From the NCBI GenBank assembly GCA_032059445.1, contig DAMCAP010000008.1, positions 1-64,000 of the forward strand: DNA of 64,000 nucleotides, read 5' to 3'. Below, in pieces: positions 33,507 to 43,071 of the stretch. The notes below the pieces were generated by a model that saw nothing but the letters and a program-made list of their open reading frames with translations, was not told the DNA's origin and ran no database searches. This DNA is from DAMCAP01 sp032059445. Lineage in GTDB: Bacteria > Bacillota > Clostridia > Oscillospirales > Ruminococcaceae. The first letter of the stretch is position 1; each line of letters begins with the position of its first letter. Both the position numbers and the translations under genes were made by a program.

Positions 33507-34547
33507 TTATTTGCAATCAAGGTAAAGAGCTATTAGCTTAAGAGTATTGTAGATACCCAGCCAATGCGCCCGCTCCATACCATGGGAGGCATGCACACCA
33601 GTGCCGATCAGAGCACCCTTTACATCGTTGCCGCCCTTCCAGGCTGCACCTACATCAGAGCCATACATTGGGTAGATGTCGACGGCGTAGCTAAGCTTGT
33701 TTTCCTTAGCTAGGCCAACAAGGCGACTTACCATCTCATAGTCATAAGGGCCGCCGGAATCCTTAGCACAGATCGATACATCATACTCAGTACAAGTAAG
33801 GTCCAGACCGATACAACCCATATCTACCGCCAGTACCTCGCTGATATCAGCAGGCAGATACGATGCTCCATGCCCTACCTCTTCATAGATAGTTACCAGC
33901 ATCTTGGTGTTATATTGTGGCTTAAGACCATGATCCTTCATAGCTTTAAGGGTAGTCAGGAAGCACGCTACACTAGCCTTGTCATCGATAAATCTTGACT
34001 TTAAGAAGCCAGAGGAGGTTACGACAGTCTTTGGATCGATAAAGATAAAATCTCCCGCAGCGATTCCCAGTAGATCTACATCTTCTTTAGAGCGAAGCAC
34101 CTCGTCTATACGGATATACATGGTATCTTCTTTACGCACACTGGTATGCGCTTCTGGGTGGACGTGCCCCGCAGGGCTTTTGCTTAAGAAGGTACCGGTG
34201 TAAATCTTGCCTTCGCGGGTGCGGATCTTACAGTACTCTCCATCTAAAGTAGGTAGGATTGGCCCACCCAGCTTAACAAACTCGATGTTTCCTTTATCAT
34301 CGATAGATCTCACCATGGCGCCAAGGGTATCAACATGGGCTGAGAGAGCCACCGTCTTAGAAGTATCATGCCCAGACACAAGTACGATACCGCAGCCTTT
34401 GTTGGTACGCTCAAAGTCGTAACCAAGCTCTCTTACCTTTGCTTCAACATAATCAATTACCTCGATACAGTAGCCGCTGGGGCTGTCAATCGCCAAAATC
34501 GCCTGTACGGTGGTAAAGAAATAATCCCGATAGTTCTGGTAGTCCAT
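33507..34547 (-). CDS. M42-family aminopeptidase, second copy
   Basis: 346 aa. Metal ligands in LSAHVDTLG (His-Asp), DDKASVA, the catalytic EEVGHGA pair, VDMG and the C-terminal GVHASHG His are all visible. This branch differs from the copy at 7830 and resembles the dodecameric TET aminopeptidases. Function: final trimming of short peptides. Single gene with a terminator on its 3' side. Confidence 0.93.
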   Translation of the reverse strand: MDYQNYRDYFFTTVQAILAIDSPSGYCIEVIDYVEAKVRELGYDFERTNKGCGIVLVSGHDTSKTVALSAHVDTLGAMVRSIDDKGNIEFVKLGGPILPTLDGEYCKIRTREGKIYTGTFLSKSPAGHVHPEAHTSVRKEDTMYIRIDEVLRSKEDVDLLGIAAGDFIFIDPKTVVTSSGFLKSRFIDDKASVACFLTTLKAMKDHGLKPQYNTKMLVTIYEEVGHGASYLPADISEVLAVDMGCIGLDLTCTEYDVSICAKDSGGPYDYEMVSRLVGLAKENKLSYAVDIYPMYGSDVGAAWKGGNDVKGALIGTGVHASHGMERAHWLGIYNTLKLIALYLDCK

Positions 34548-34623
34548 AATTCTTCTCCTTATCCGATTTTATTTGATCAAATGGAAAAGTGCTGCTAGGC
34601 TCTGGCAGATAGGCAAAACTGCA

Positions 34624-36072
34624 CTAGCTCTTTGATATCGCCTCTAGCACCATGTCCTTGAGCAGCTCGGGGTTACCCTTGCCTTTAGACGCTCTCATAC
34701 ACTGGCCTACCAAGAAGCCAATTACATTGGTCTTGCCATTTTTATAATCCTCGATTGCCTTGGGGTTTGCCTCCAATACAGAGGTAACAATGGCAACCAG
34801 AGCGGAGGTGTCGCTAATCTGGGCTAGTCCCTTTGCTTCTACCACCTCATCAGGCTGGGCATCGGTAAACATAATCTCTTCAATGACGGTCTTACCCGCT
34901 GTATTAGAGATTTTACCACTGTCGATCAATTGCACCATCTTAGAGAGTTTATCGGGGGTTAGGCGGGTTTCTTCAAGACTTGTGTTTCTCTCTACACAAA
35001 GACGTACTACATCACCATTGAGCCAGTTTGCTACTGCCTTGGCAGATGCCCCCAGTGCCACTGCTTCCTCAAAGAGGGTGCAACGAGATTTATTTTCTAC
35101 CATCAGATACGCATCTGCGTAGCTAAGCTCGTAGCTTTCCATCAATCTTTTAAGCTTGGCATTTGGCAGCTCGGGCAGTTGGTCTTTAAGCGCCTGTACA
35201 TGCTCCTCGCTGACAACCAATGTCAAAAGATCGGGCTCGGGGAAGTATCTATAATCCTGTGCATCTTCCTTGCTGCGTAGGATAAAGTTGACGCCCTTTA
35301 GGTTATCCCAGCGTCGGGTTTCCTGATAGATTTCTCCGCCATTATTTAAGACTTCGATCTGCCGCGCTGACTCATACTCGATGGCACGCACCGCAGCGGA
35401 GAAGCTGTTAACATTTTTCATCTCTACCCTTGTACCAAATTCCTTGGCACCCTCGGGCCGCACCGAAACGTTGATATCACAGCGGATTGACCCCTCCTGC
35501 ATCTTGCAGTCAGAGATATCAAGGCACTGTAAAATCGACTTGATAGACTCAAGGTACGCCTTTGCCTCAGCAGAGCTGCGCATATCGGGCTCCGACACAA
35601 TCTCAATCAGAGGCACGCTGCAACGATTAAAGTCAACCAAAGAGCCTGCGAAGCTGTCATCGTGGATCAGCTTACCTGCATCCTCCTCGATGTGGATACG
35701 GGTAACCCCAACGCGCTTAATCTTACCCGACTCATCGAGTATTACATCTAGGTAACCATCGGAGCACAAAGGTATATCAAACTGAGAAACCTGATAAGCC
35801 TTTGGCAGGTCGGGGTAGAAATAATGCTTACGATCCTGCTTGCTTACATTGCTGATGCTGCAATTAAGAGCATGGCCCATCATAATTGCATAATCAACCG
35901 CCTTTTTATTGAGGGTGGGCAGAGTTCCTGGTAAGCCTGCGCATACAGGGCAGCAGTTGGAGTTGACTTCGCTGCCAAATGCATTTTTACAACCGCAGTA
36001 CATTTTGCTGGCGGTGTTTAGTTCGGCGTGAACCTCTAGACCAATTACAACTTCATAGTTCATTTCATTCAC
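34624..36072 (-). CDS. gatB: Aspartyl/glutamyl-tRNA amidotransferase subunit B
   Basis: 482 aa. Part of GatCAB, which turns Glu-tRNA-Gln and Asp-tRNA-Asn into the correct amidated forms. Signature EVVIGLEVHAELNTASKMYC start (residues about 5-25), CPVCAGLPGTLP, VDFNRCSVPLIEIVSEPD, the catalytic cradle and a C-terminal YqeY-like tail domain. Transcribed last in gatC-gatA-gatB order, each a few bases apart. Confidence 0.97.
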   Translation of the reverse strand: MNEMNYEVVIGLEVHAELNTASKMYCGCKNAFGSEVNSNCCPVCAGLPGTLPTLNKKAVDYAIMMGHALNCSISNVSKQDRKHYFYPDLPKAYQVSQFDIPLCSDGYLDVILDESGKIKRVGVTRIHIEEDAGKLIHDDSFAGSLVDFNRCSVPLIEIVSEPDMRSSAEAKAYLESIKSILQCLDISDCKMQEGSIRCDINVSVRPEGAKEFGTRVEMKNVNSFSAAVRAIEYESARQIEVLNNGGEIYQETRRWDNLKGVNFILRSKEDAQDYRYFPEPDLLTLVVSEEHVQALKDQLPELPNAKLKRLMESYELSYADAYLMVENKSRCTLFEEAVALGASAKAVANWLNGDVVRLCVERNTSLEETRLTPDKLSKMVQLIDSGKISNTAGKTVIEEIMFTDAQPDEVVEAKGLAQISDTSALVAIVTSVLEANPKAIEDYKNGKTNVIGFLVGQCMRASKGKGNPELLKDMVLEAISKS

Positions 36073-36078
36073 ACCTTT

Positions 36079-37553
36079 CTATATTTCTGACACTACGTTA
36101 AATCCGCCATAGAGGCTCTCGTAGTGATCGGCAACGTTAAATAAGCGAGGCTCGGAGAATTTTGGCCCAATAAACTGCAAGCCAATCGGCAAGCCGTCAG
36201 CACCGTAACCACAAGGTACCGAGATCGCTGGTAACCCGGCGATGTTGACATTGATGGTGCAGATATCTGCCGCATACATCTTGAGAGGGTCACCGATATT
36301 CTCTCCAAGCTTAAAGGCAGTAAAAGGAGAGGTGGGAGTGGCCAGCACATCACAATCCGCAAAAGCAGCAGCAAACTCCGCTGAAATCTGCCTTTGGAGC
36401 AGCTTTGCCCTGTTATAGTAAGCATCAAAGAAGCCGGAGCTCAGCACATAGGTGCCAAGCATAATCCTACGCTTGACCTCATCACCAAAGCCCTCACTCC
36501 TTGAGCGCTCATAGAGATCATTCAGTGAATCAAACTCCTTGGCACGATAGCCATATTTAATGCCGTCAAACTTGGCCAGATTAGAAGAAGCCTCGGCACA
36601 AGCGATAATATAATAAGCTGCCAGCGCATAGCCGGTGCTTGGAAGCGATACTGGCTTAATGACAGCACCCTCAAGCTCTAGGCACTTGACTGCAGCCATG
36701 ACCTTTTGCTTGACTTCGTCGGTTACACCCTCGCCGAAATACTCACTGGGGATGCCGATGCGCAAGCCCTTTACCCCTTTGCCCATAGTTGCGGTAAAAT
36801 CGTCGCAGTTTAAGCGCACCGAGGTAGCGTCCATTTCATCCTTACCGCTGATCACATCATAGAGTAGGGCTGCATCTTTTACAGTCCTAGCCATAGGCCC
36901 GATCTGATCAAGAGAGGAGGCAAATGCAACCACACCATAGCGAGATACCGAGCCGTATGTAGGCTTAAGCCCTACAATACCGCAGCAGGCAGCGGGCTGA
37001 CGGATAGAGCCGCCTGTATCGGAGCCCAGGGTAAAGATCGCTGAGCCTGCCGCCACCGAAGCAGCAGAACCACCGGAAGAACCACCGGGTACACGCTCAA
37101 GGTCGCGGGGGTTACGGGTCGACTTAAAGGCAGAGGTTTCACAGGATGAGCCCATTGCAAACTCGTCCATATTAAGCTTGCCAGCGATAATACCGCCGCC
37201 TGCTTTGATCTTGCTGACCACAGTTGCATCATAAGGTGACACAAAGTTCTCCAGCATTTTGGAGGCACAGGTGGTCTTTACTCCATTGGTACAGATATTA
37301 TCTTTTAGCGACACAGGGATGCCTGCGATCTTTGGCAGCACTTCGCCCTTTGCCCGCCGAGCATCCACCTCTGCGGCAGCTGACAGTGCTGAGTCACTGC
37401 AGACGGTCAGGTAAGCCCCTACCTTATCATCGCTTGCTTTAATCCTCGCCAGTAGAGAATCCNNNNNNNNNNATCCACCAGCTCAACCGAGCTGCATTCC
37501 TTTGCAGCGAGCATATCCGCCAGCTCAGTGGCTGACTTTTTATATAATTCCAT
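36079..37553 (-). CDS. gatA: Aspartyl/glutamyl-tRNA amidotransferase subunit A, with assembly gap
   Basis: Starts MELYKKSATELADML at 37553 after GAGGAGGAAAG. Amidase-signature family: catalytic Lys in GIPVSLKDNI, cis-Ser and nucleophilic Ser in GGSSGGSAASVAAG and DTGGSIRQPAA. A 10-N run at 37463-37472 breaks the frame shortly after the start; the rest is intact. Supplies ammonia from glutamine to GatB. Confidence 0.96.
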
Positions 37554-37568
37554 GTTTCTTTCCTCCTC

Positions 37569-37838
37569 TTACTCTACTACCTTTGGTACAACGATACAGC
37601 CTGCTTGAGTTTGAGGAGCATTTTTTAGGATATCCTCTCGCTTAAGAGAGGGCTTAATTACATCCTCACGAAGCTCCATAGGGTTATTGGCATCTAGACC
37701 CGAAGCTTCGCCGCTGATATCAGGCAGATCAGCCACCATATTAATAATGGCTTCCATCTCCTTTTCATACTTCACGACTTCGTCTTCTGATAGCTTCAGT
37801 CGTGACAACTTTGCCAAGCGAAGAACATCAACCTTCAT
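37569..37838 (-). CDS. gatC: Aspartyl/glutamyl-tRNA amidotransferase subunit C
   Basis: 89 aa from the ATG at 37838, with AAGGATG eight bases upstream; an upstream Met-Ile-Asn start overlaps that site. Small helical belt subunit: VLRLAKLSRLKLSEDEVVKYEKEM and the LREDVIKPSLKREDILKNAP C-terminus are family-typical. Bridges GatA and GatB. Confidence 0.95.
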   Translation of the reverse strand: MKVDVLRLAKLSRLKLSEDEVVKYEKEMEAIINMVADLPDISGEASGLDANNPMELREDVIKPSLKREDILKNAPQTQAGCIVVPKVVE

Positions 37839-37849
37839 ATTTATCATCC

Positions 37850-39850
37850 TTATCTATTAGATTTTTGACTATCAATCATCTGCAGGAGCTCCTGCTCAGT
37901 GATAATGGGTACACCAAGGCTTTGTGCTTTGGTCAGCTTACTGCCTGCCTCTTCACCTGCTAAAAGATGGCTGGTCTTTTTTGATACGCTAGAAGAGACT
38001 TTACCGCCTTGCGCGACGATCATTTCGCTAGCTTGCTCTCTTGTAAGGCTAGGCAAAGTGCCTGTCAGCACAAAGGTGAGGCCTGCAAATAGCTCAGATG
38101 CAGCTTGCTGCTTTGCACTTGTCATATTGACGCCTGCTTCTTTCAAAGCGTTTAGTTGCTGCCTGTTTTTATCATTTCGAAAGAACTCATAGACGTTATT
38201 TGCCATGATCTGCCCAAATCCTTCAATTTGAGAAATTTGATCTGCTTCGGCTACCATTAAGGCATCCATACTGCCGAAGCGCTGTGCCAATAGCCCCGAG
38301 GCGGTTTTGCCGATATTGGGGATCCCCAGAGCAAAAATAACTTTTGCTAGATCATTTTCTTTAGATTTCTCAATGGCGTTGATCAGATTTTGTGCTGATT
38401 TCTCTCCCATTCGCTCCAAGCCAGAGATCTGCTCTGATTTTAGCTGATAGAGATCTGCAGGTGAAGCAACTAGCCCCTGCTCAGTCAAAAGCTCTACAAC
38501 CGCTACCCCAAGCCCCTGTATATCCATAGCATCTCTTGATGCAAAGTGAATGAGATGCCGCATCATAGTAGCAGGGCAGGCGACATTTTGGCATTTTACC
38601 ACTGCATCCCCTTGATCTCTCACAGCTGGTTGCCCACAGGCGGGGCAGGTCATGGGGATTTGATACACAGCAGCATCAGGATTGTGATAGCTTACGGATA
38701 CTACCTCGGGGATAATATCTCCAGCTTTACGCACGATAATTTGATCGCCGATAGCCAGTTGCTTTTCATTAATAAAATCTTGATTATGAAGCACCGCACG
38801 GCTTACAGTGGTACCTGCAAGAGTAATCGGTTCAAATATAGCCGTAGGGGTCAATGCCCCAGTCCTACCTACATTGATCTCAATATCAAGTAGGGTTGTT
38901 TCTTTTTCTTCGGGCGGGTATTTATACGCAACCGCCCAACGGGGGAATTTTGAGGTCGCACCAAGGGTTTCTCTTTGTGTAAAGCTATCTACCTTTACAA
39001 CAGCTCCGTCAATATCAAAGGAATATTTGCCTCGATTTTCTCCGATCAAAGCAATCTCCGCTTGTATTTCCTCTAGCTTGGTAAACACATTAAAACTAGG
39101 CGAAACCTTAAATCCCCATTCTTTGAGCTGCTCTAAGGAAGCATAATGCCCGAGAAGCTCTTTACCTTGTATCTGTTGTATATTAAAAACAAAGATATCC
39201 AGACCACGCTTCGCAGTAATCTTTGGGTTCTTTTGACGCAAGGACCCTGCCGCTGCATTGCGAGGGTTTTTAAAGAGCTTTTCATCGTTTAGCTCTTGCT
39301 CCTTGATCACACGCTCAAAGCTCTCGATGGGCATATAGACTTCTCCACGCACCTCAAGGTAAGGAATCTTTTCCTTAAGCGTTTTGGGGATCGAAGGGAT
39401 TGTCCGCAAATTCTCGGTTACATCTTCACCAACAAAGCCATCCCCTCTGGTGGAGCCTCTGGTAAACTTCCCATCCGTATACTCCAAAGAAACAGACAGA
39501 CCATCAATCTTAGGCTCAACCACAAATACGGGATCAGTGACCTTTTCCTTTACCCTGGTGTAGAAGGCTTCAACCTCCTCAGGAGAAAAAACATCCTGCA
39601 AGGAGCCCATTTGCACCAGATGGGTAACAGGTGCAAAGGTATTGTTGATTGCTCCCCCTACCACCTTTGTGGGCGAGTCTTGAGCAGCCAGCTCCGGAAA
39701 TGTTGCTTCAAGCTCTTTTAGCTCCCGCATCAGGCTGTCATACTCAAAATCTTCTACCGTAGGGTTGTCGAGCACATAATAATTGTAATTATGCTCTCGT
39801 ATTTGTTCTGTAAGTGTAGCTATTCTATCTTTTGCCTTTATAATATCCAT
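37850..39850 (-). CDS. ligA: NAD-dependent DNA ligase LigA
   Basis: Start MDIIKAKDRIATL chosen because it aligns with the usual LigA N-terminus; a longer start at 39889 is possible. 666 aa. Adenylation lysine in VEPKIDGLSV, the OB fold, the four-Cys zinc finger (CPAC..CQNVAC), helix-hairpin-helix block, and C-terminal BRCT (about 590-665). Joins Okazaki fragments. Directly upstream of gatC with 11 nt between; co-transcription likely. Confidence 0.96.
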   Translation of the reverse strand: MDIIKAKDRIATLTEQIREHNYNYYVLDNPTVEDFEYDSLMRELKELEATFPELAAQDSPTKVVGGAINNTFAPVTHLVQMGSLQDVFSPEEVEAFYTRVKEKVTDPVFVVEPKIDGLSVSLEYTDGKFTRGSTRGDGFVGEDVTENLRTIPSIPKTLKEKIPYLEVRGEVYMPIESFERVIKEQELNDEKLFKNPRNAAAGSLRQKNPKITAKRGLDIFVFNIQQIQGKELLGHYASLEQLKEWGFKVSPSFNVFTKLEEIQAEIALIGENRGKYSFDIDGAVVKVDSFTQRETLGATSKFPRWAVAYKYPPEEKETTLLDIEINVGRTGALTPTAIFEPITLAGTTVSRAVLHNQDFINEKQLAIGDQIIVRKAGDIIPEVVSVSYHNPDAAVYQIPMTCPACGQPAVRDQGDAVVKCQNVACPATMMRHLIHFASRDAMDIQGLGVAVVELLTEQGLVASPADLYQLKSEQISGLERMGEKSAQNLINAIEKSKENDLAKVIFALGIPNIGKTASGLLAQRFGSMDALMVAEADQISQIEGFGQIMANNVYEFFRNDKNRQQLNALKEAGVNMTSAKQQAASELFAGLTFVLTGTLPSLTREQASEMIVAQGGKVSSSVSKKTSHLLAGEEAGSKLTKAQSLGVPIITEQELLQMIDSQKSNR

Positions 39851-40119
39851 ACGATCTTCATCCTGCCTTCCTCTGCCCTTTACCATCATCTTTCACAGAC
39901 AGTTTATATAGTTATTATGCAAAAGATCTGCTTGATACATGCAAGTATCCAGCAGCAACTCAGTTATTATTCTCCATCTACCGCTAAATACCTTATACAC
40001 AAAGGTCTATTTGCTATAAACGTGTAGATCGGCTATGGGCAATTATACCATAAGCATTGCCTATGGTATAATAATCGCTTAGCGATTATTATACCATAAT
40101 TATCACAAATCGCAAACAC
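39851..40119. repeat. Non-coding region with nested palindromes (40041-40098)
   Basis: A perfect 37-bp palindrome, TATGGTATAATAATCGCT and its inverse, spans 40062-40098. A further inverse half-copy, ATTATACCATA, lies at 40042-40052. The core GGTATAATAA..GC..TTATTATACC matches the 31-bp palindrome at 28537-28567. It sits just beyond yunB. No T-run. Nothing coding was seen. Confidence 0.72.
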
Positions 40120-40860
40120 TTATTGCCTCAATTCCGCGCCAAAGTCGTTGATAATGCCCGGGTCAAAGGTTTCACCAGTAATAACTTTGGTAAAGGCTTC
40201 AGGCACTACTCCGACTATGACTGTCTCTGCTATACAAAAATCTGCCGTTACCTCTGTCGTGCTGGTATACCCTGGCGTAATCGCCATGACAGAGGTTGTA
40301 ATCTCGATATTGAGCCTATGTATCGTTTGGTTGATGCCTGCCGACAGAAACTCATTGCTAAATCTGGTCTGCACAAAGCTTGATGGGATTACATCAAAGG
40401 CAATTTTAGGCCCTCTGCCCGAAAAGAACTGTACACCCAGCAGGTTGCCTAGCGGGATGTTGATTGTCTGAGTCTTTAGGGTGGAGAGATCCTCTGAAAT
40501 TGCAGTTGTAATATCGGCTTTGAGCTTGTTGATCGATACCATGTCGGTTTGCAACGATGAAACTACACCGTTATCCCCTACGGTTATTTTTACAATATCT
40601 GATGAGGTGATATGCTCCTGCTCGATAACTTCTAGAATAGAGTTATTAATATACCTCACTACCAGCAGCCGTGCTTGGTAAGATGCCACTGATTTGATAA
40701 TGGGGCGAATCTTTGCATCTATATAAAATATCATTGCAAAGCTCATCAATAAGCTCACCAACGGCAAAATGGTAGCCATAAAGCTCTTTCTTTTGGATTT
40801 TGGGCGACTCCTCGGCAAATATCTCACCCCTTTCGTAGTACAGTATATGTAAAATTTCAA
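40120..40860 (-). CDS. yunB: Sporulation protein YunB
   Basis: 246 aa. Family traits: basic N-terminus, one membrane helix (about residues 29-50), YQARLLVVRYINNSI, the NIPLGNLLGVQFFSGRGPKIAFDVIP block, and the C-terminal FCIAETVIVGVVPEAFT. In B. subtilis yunB is transcribed by sigma-E and helps spore formation. The start is a TTG at 40860 preceded by TTTGGAGA. Precise role unknown. Confidence 0.92.
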   Translation of the reverse strand: MKFYIYCTTKGVRYLPRSRPKSKRKSFMATILPLVSLLMSFAMIFYIDAKIRPIIKSVASYQARLLVVRYINNSILEVIEQEHITSSDIVKITVGDNGVVSSLQTDMVSINKLKADITTAISEDLSTLKTQTINIPLGNLLGVQFFSGRGPKIAFDVIPSSFVQTRFSNEFLSAGINQTIHRLNIEITTSVMAITPGYTSTTEVTADFCIAETVIVGVVPEAFTKVITGETFDPGIINDFGAELRQ

Positions 40861-40977
40861 ATTATTTCTCCAAACTTCTATCTTTGGGGTAAAATCCTAT
40901 AAAATCTGTATACAATGATGACGAAACTACCTCGATGTATTATAATATAAGCAGTTTGATAGGCACAGGAGGAAGTT

Positions 40978-42465
40978 ATGAAAAAACGATATGTCGTCGC
41001 TTTGGATCAAGGAACTACCAGCTGTCGGGCAATTATATTTGATCATGAGCTGAGCATCGTCAGTACCAGCCAAAAAGAGTTTAGCCAAATCTACCCGCAG
41101 CCGGGCTATGTGGAGCATAACCCCATCGAAATCTATGCAACTCAGATGGGGGTGCTAAAGCAAGCTATGGTGGCTGCGGACATTAGTGCTGAGGAGATTT
41201 CCGGCATCGGCATCACCAACCAGCGCGAAACCACGGTAGTCTGGGATAAAATGACCGGTAAGCCTATCTGTAATGCAATTGTATGGCAGTGCCGACGCAC
41301 GGCAGAATACTGTGAAAATATCAAGAAGCAGGGTTTATCGGAGTATATCCAACAAAATACAGGCTTAGTGGTTGATGCGTATTTTTCTGCGACCAAAGTA
41401 GCTTGGATCCTAGATCACATCCCCGATGCTAGGATCAAAGCAGAAAGCGGTCAGCTGCTCTTTGGTACCATCGACACTTGGTTAGTCTGGAAAATGACCG
41501 AGGGTAAAGTACATGTTACCGATTATACCAACGCCAGCCGCACCATGATGTATAATATCAAGGAGCTGTGCTGGGATCAAAAGCTGCTAGAGGCTTTTCA
41601 CATCCCACCGAGCATGTTGCCGAAGGTATGTAATTCCAGTGAGATCTATGGCTATGCCTCGATTGATGGTGTCGCTGTACCCATCAGCGGAATTGCAGGG
41701 GATCAGCAAGCAGCCCTCTTTGGTCAAGGGTGCTTTGCTCCCGGTGAAGCCAAAAACACCTACGGCACCGGATGCTTTTTATTGATGAATACTGGAGATA
41801 AGCAATACACCTCACAAAATGGCCTCCTGAGCACAATTGCCGTCGGTATGAGCGGTAAAGTTAGCTACGCCTTGGAGGGCAGCATCTTTGTAGGCGGCGC
41901 GGTGGTGCAATGGCTACGTGACCAACTCGGAGTGATCTCAACAGCACAAGAAAGTGAAGAAATCGCCCTAAAAGCACCTGATAATGCAGGCGTATATGTA
42001 GTCCCCGCCTTTACTGGGCTTGGCGCTCCTCATTGGGATATGTATGCCCGAGGTGCGATCTTAGGGCTTACGCGTGGGAGCACGAAGCACCACATCGTCA
42101 GAGCAGCATTGGAGTCCATCGCTTATCAGACCTATGATGTACTTGAAGCCATGCAGAGTGATACCGGTATTCCCCTCTCCTGCTTAAATGTAGATGGCGG
42201 CGCCTCAGCCAATAATATGCTGATGCAATTCCAGGCAGACATGATTAATCGGCCTGTGAGCCGCCCTCAGATTGTTGAAACCACTGCACTTGGTGCAGCT
42301 TTGCTGGCAGGTCTGGCAGTTGGTTTCTGGGATGATCTTTCGCAGTTAAAAGAGAGGATGAGAAGCGAGCGCATCTTTTCTCCCGCAATGGATGAAAGCC
42401 AACGGGAGAAACTGCTAAGCGGGTGGAAAAAAGCCGTAAGCCGCGCCTCTCTCTGGGAGAAGTAA
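40978..42465 (+). CDS. glpK: Glycerol kinase
   Basis: 495 aa. FGGY family: ALDQGTTSCRAIIFD at the N-terminus, GITNQRETTVVWD, TWLVWKMTEG, GIAGDQQAALFGQ, YGTGCFLLMNTG and LNVDGGASANN are all present. Phosphorylates glycerol to glycerol-3-phosphate. Alone; no glpF or glpD beside it. Start at 40978 has AGGAGG upstream. Terminator at 42558. Confidence 0.97.
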   Translation: MKKRYVVALDQGTTSCRAIIFDHELSIVSTSQKEFSQIYPQPGYVEHNPIEIYATQMGVLKQAMVAADISAEEISGIGITNQRETTVVWDKMTGKPICNAIVWQCRRTAEYCENIKKQGLSEYIQQNTGLVVDAYFSATKVAWILDHIPDARIKAESGQLLFGTIDTWLVWKMTEGKVHVTDYTNASRTMMYNIKELCWDQKLLEAFHIPPSMLPKVCNSSEIYGYASIDGVAVPISGIAGDQQAALFGQGCFAPGEAKNTYGTGCFLLMNTGDKQYTSQNGLLSTIAVGMSGKVSYALEGSIFVGGAVVQWLRDQLGVISTAQESEEIALKAPDNAGVYVVPAFTGLGAPHWDMYARGAILGLTRGSTKHHIVRAALESIAYQTYDVLEAMQSDTGIPLSCLNVDGGASANNMLMQFQADMINRPVSRPQIVETTALGAALLAGLAVGFWDDLSQLKERMRSERIFSPAMDESQREKLLSGWKKAVSRASLWEK

Positions 42466-42557
42466 AATCCGATTTATCTATATACACAGTAAGCCGTTCG
42501 TCTATTGCGATAGGCAAAATCCCCCTCACCTATCGATTTTCTGATCTATCACAATGC

Positions 42558-42598
42558 AAAATCCACTGTAAAGTTCATTGGCTTTACAGTGGATTTTT
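42558..42598. terminator. Bidirectional terminator
   Basis: Stem AAAATCCACTGTAAAG / CTTTACAGTGGATTTT around a short loop; serves glpK and the converging thioesterase gene. Confidence 0.9.
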
Positions 42599-42621
42599 AT
42601 AGTTTTATGCTTATATAGCAG

Positions 42622-43005
42622 CTAAAGCGATACTTTTTTATTGGCCCGATCGATAAAACGCTCCCGATGGACAATTGCTCTCGTGTGAGTACCCTCTCCA
42701 ATCAAGCCGGCAGCATCATAAGCAGATACTTTAAACTCAAAGGTTTTGTCGGTGGCAGCAACTAACTCTGTACGCACCGCAATCTCCATATCTATAGGGG
42801 TAGCTGAGATATGGCTGACGCTGATTTTCGTTCCTACAGTCGTCTGCACCGCTTCGATATACTCCTTTGCCAACTCGGCAGATACGCCCTCCATCTCTGC
42901 AATCATCATCGGGGTAGCAAATACAGGGCAATCACCGCTGCCTGCGGCAATAGCAGTGTTAAGATCTGTGACACGTACCTTTTTTTCTAATGTTGCTCCT
43001 ATCAT
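42622..43005 (-). CDS. Hotdog-fold thioesterase, FlK-like
   Basis: 127 aa, single hotdog domain. The GDCPVFATPMMIAEMEGVSA start and VGTKISVSHISATPIDMEIAV centre match the fluoroacetyl-CoA-thioesterase-like (FlK) family, in which Thr/Glu/His act in catalysis. Substrate in this branch is usually unknown; most members are not defluorinating. Monocistronic and convergent with glpK. Confidence 0.88.
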   Translation of the reverse strand: MIGATLEKKVRVTDLNTAIAAGSGDCPVFATPMMIAEMEGVSAELAKEYIEAVQTTVGTKISVSHISATPIDMEIAVRTELVAATDKTFEFKVSAYDAAGLIGEGTHTRAIVHRERFIDRANKKVSL

Positions 43006-43071
43006 TAAACTTACTCCTTTTGTTTATTCCCCCTTATTATAATCGATTTTCTATACAAAGTCACTCTTTAT

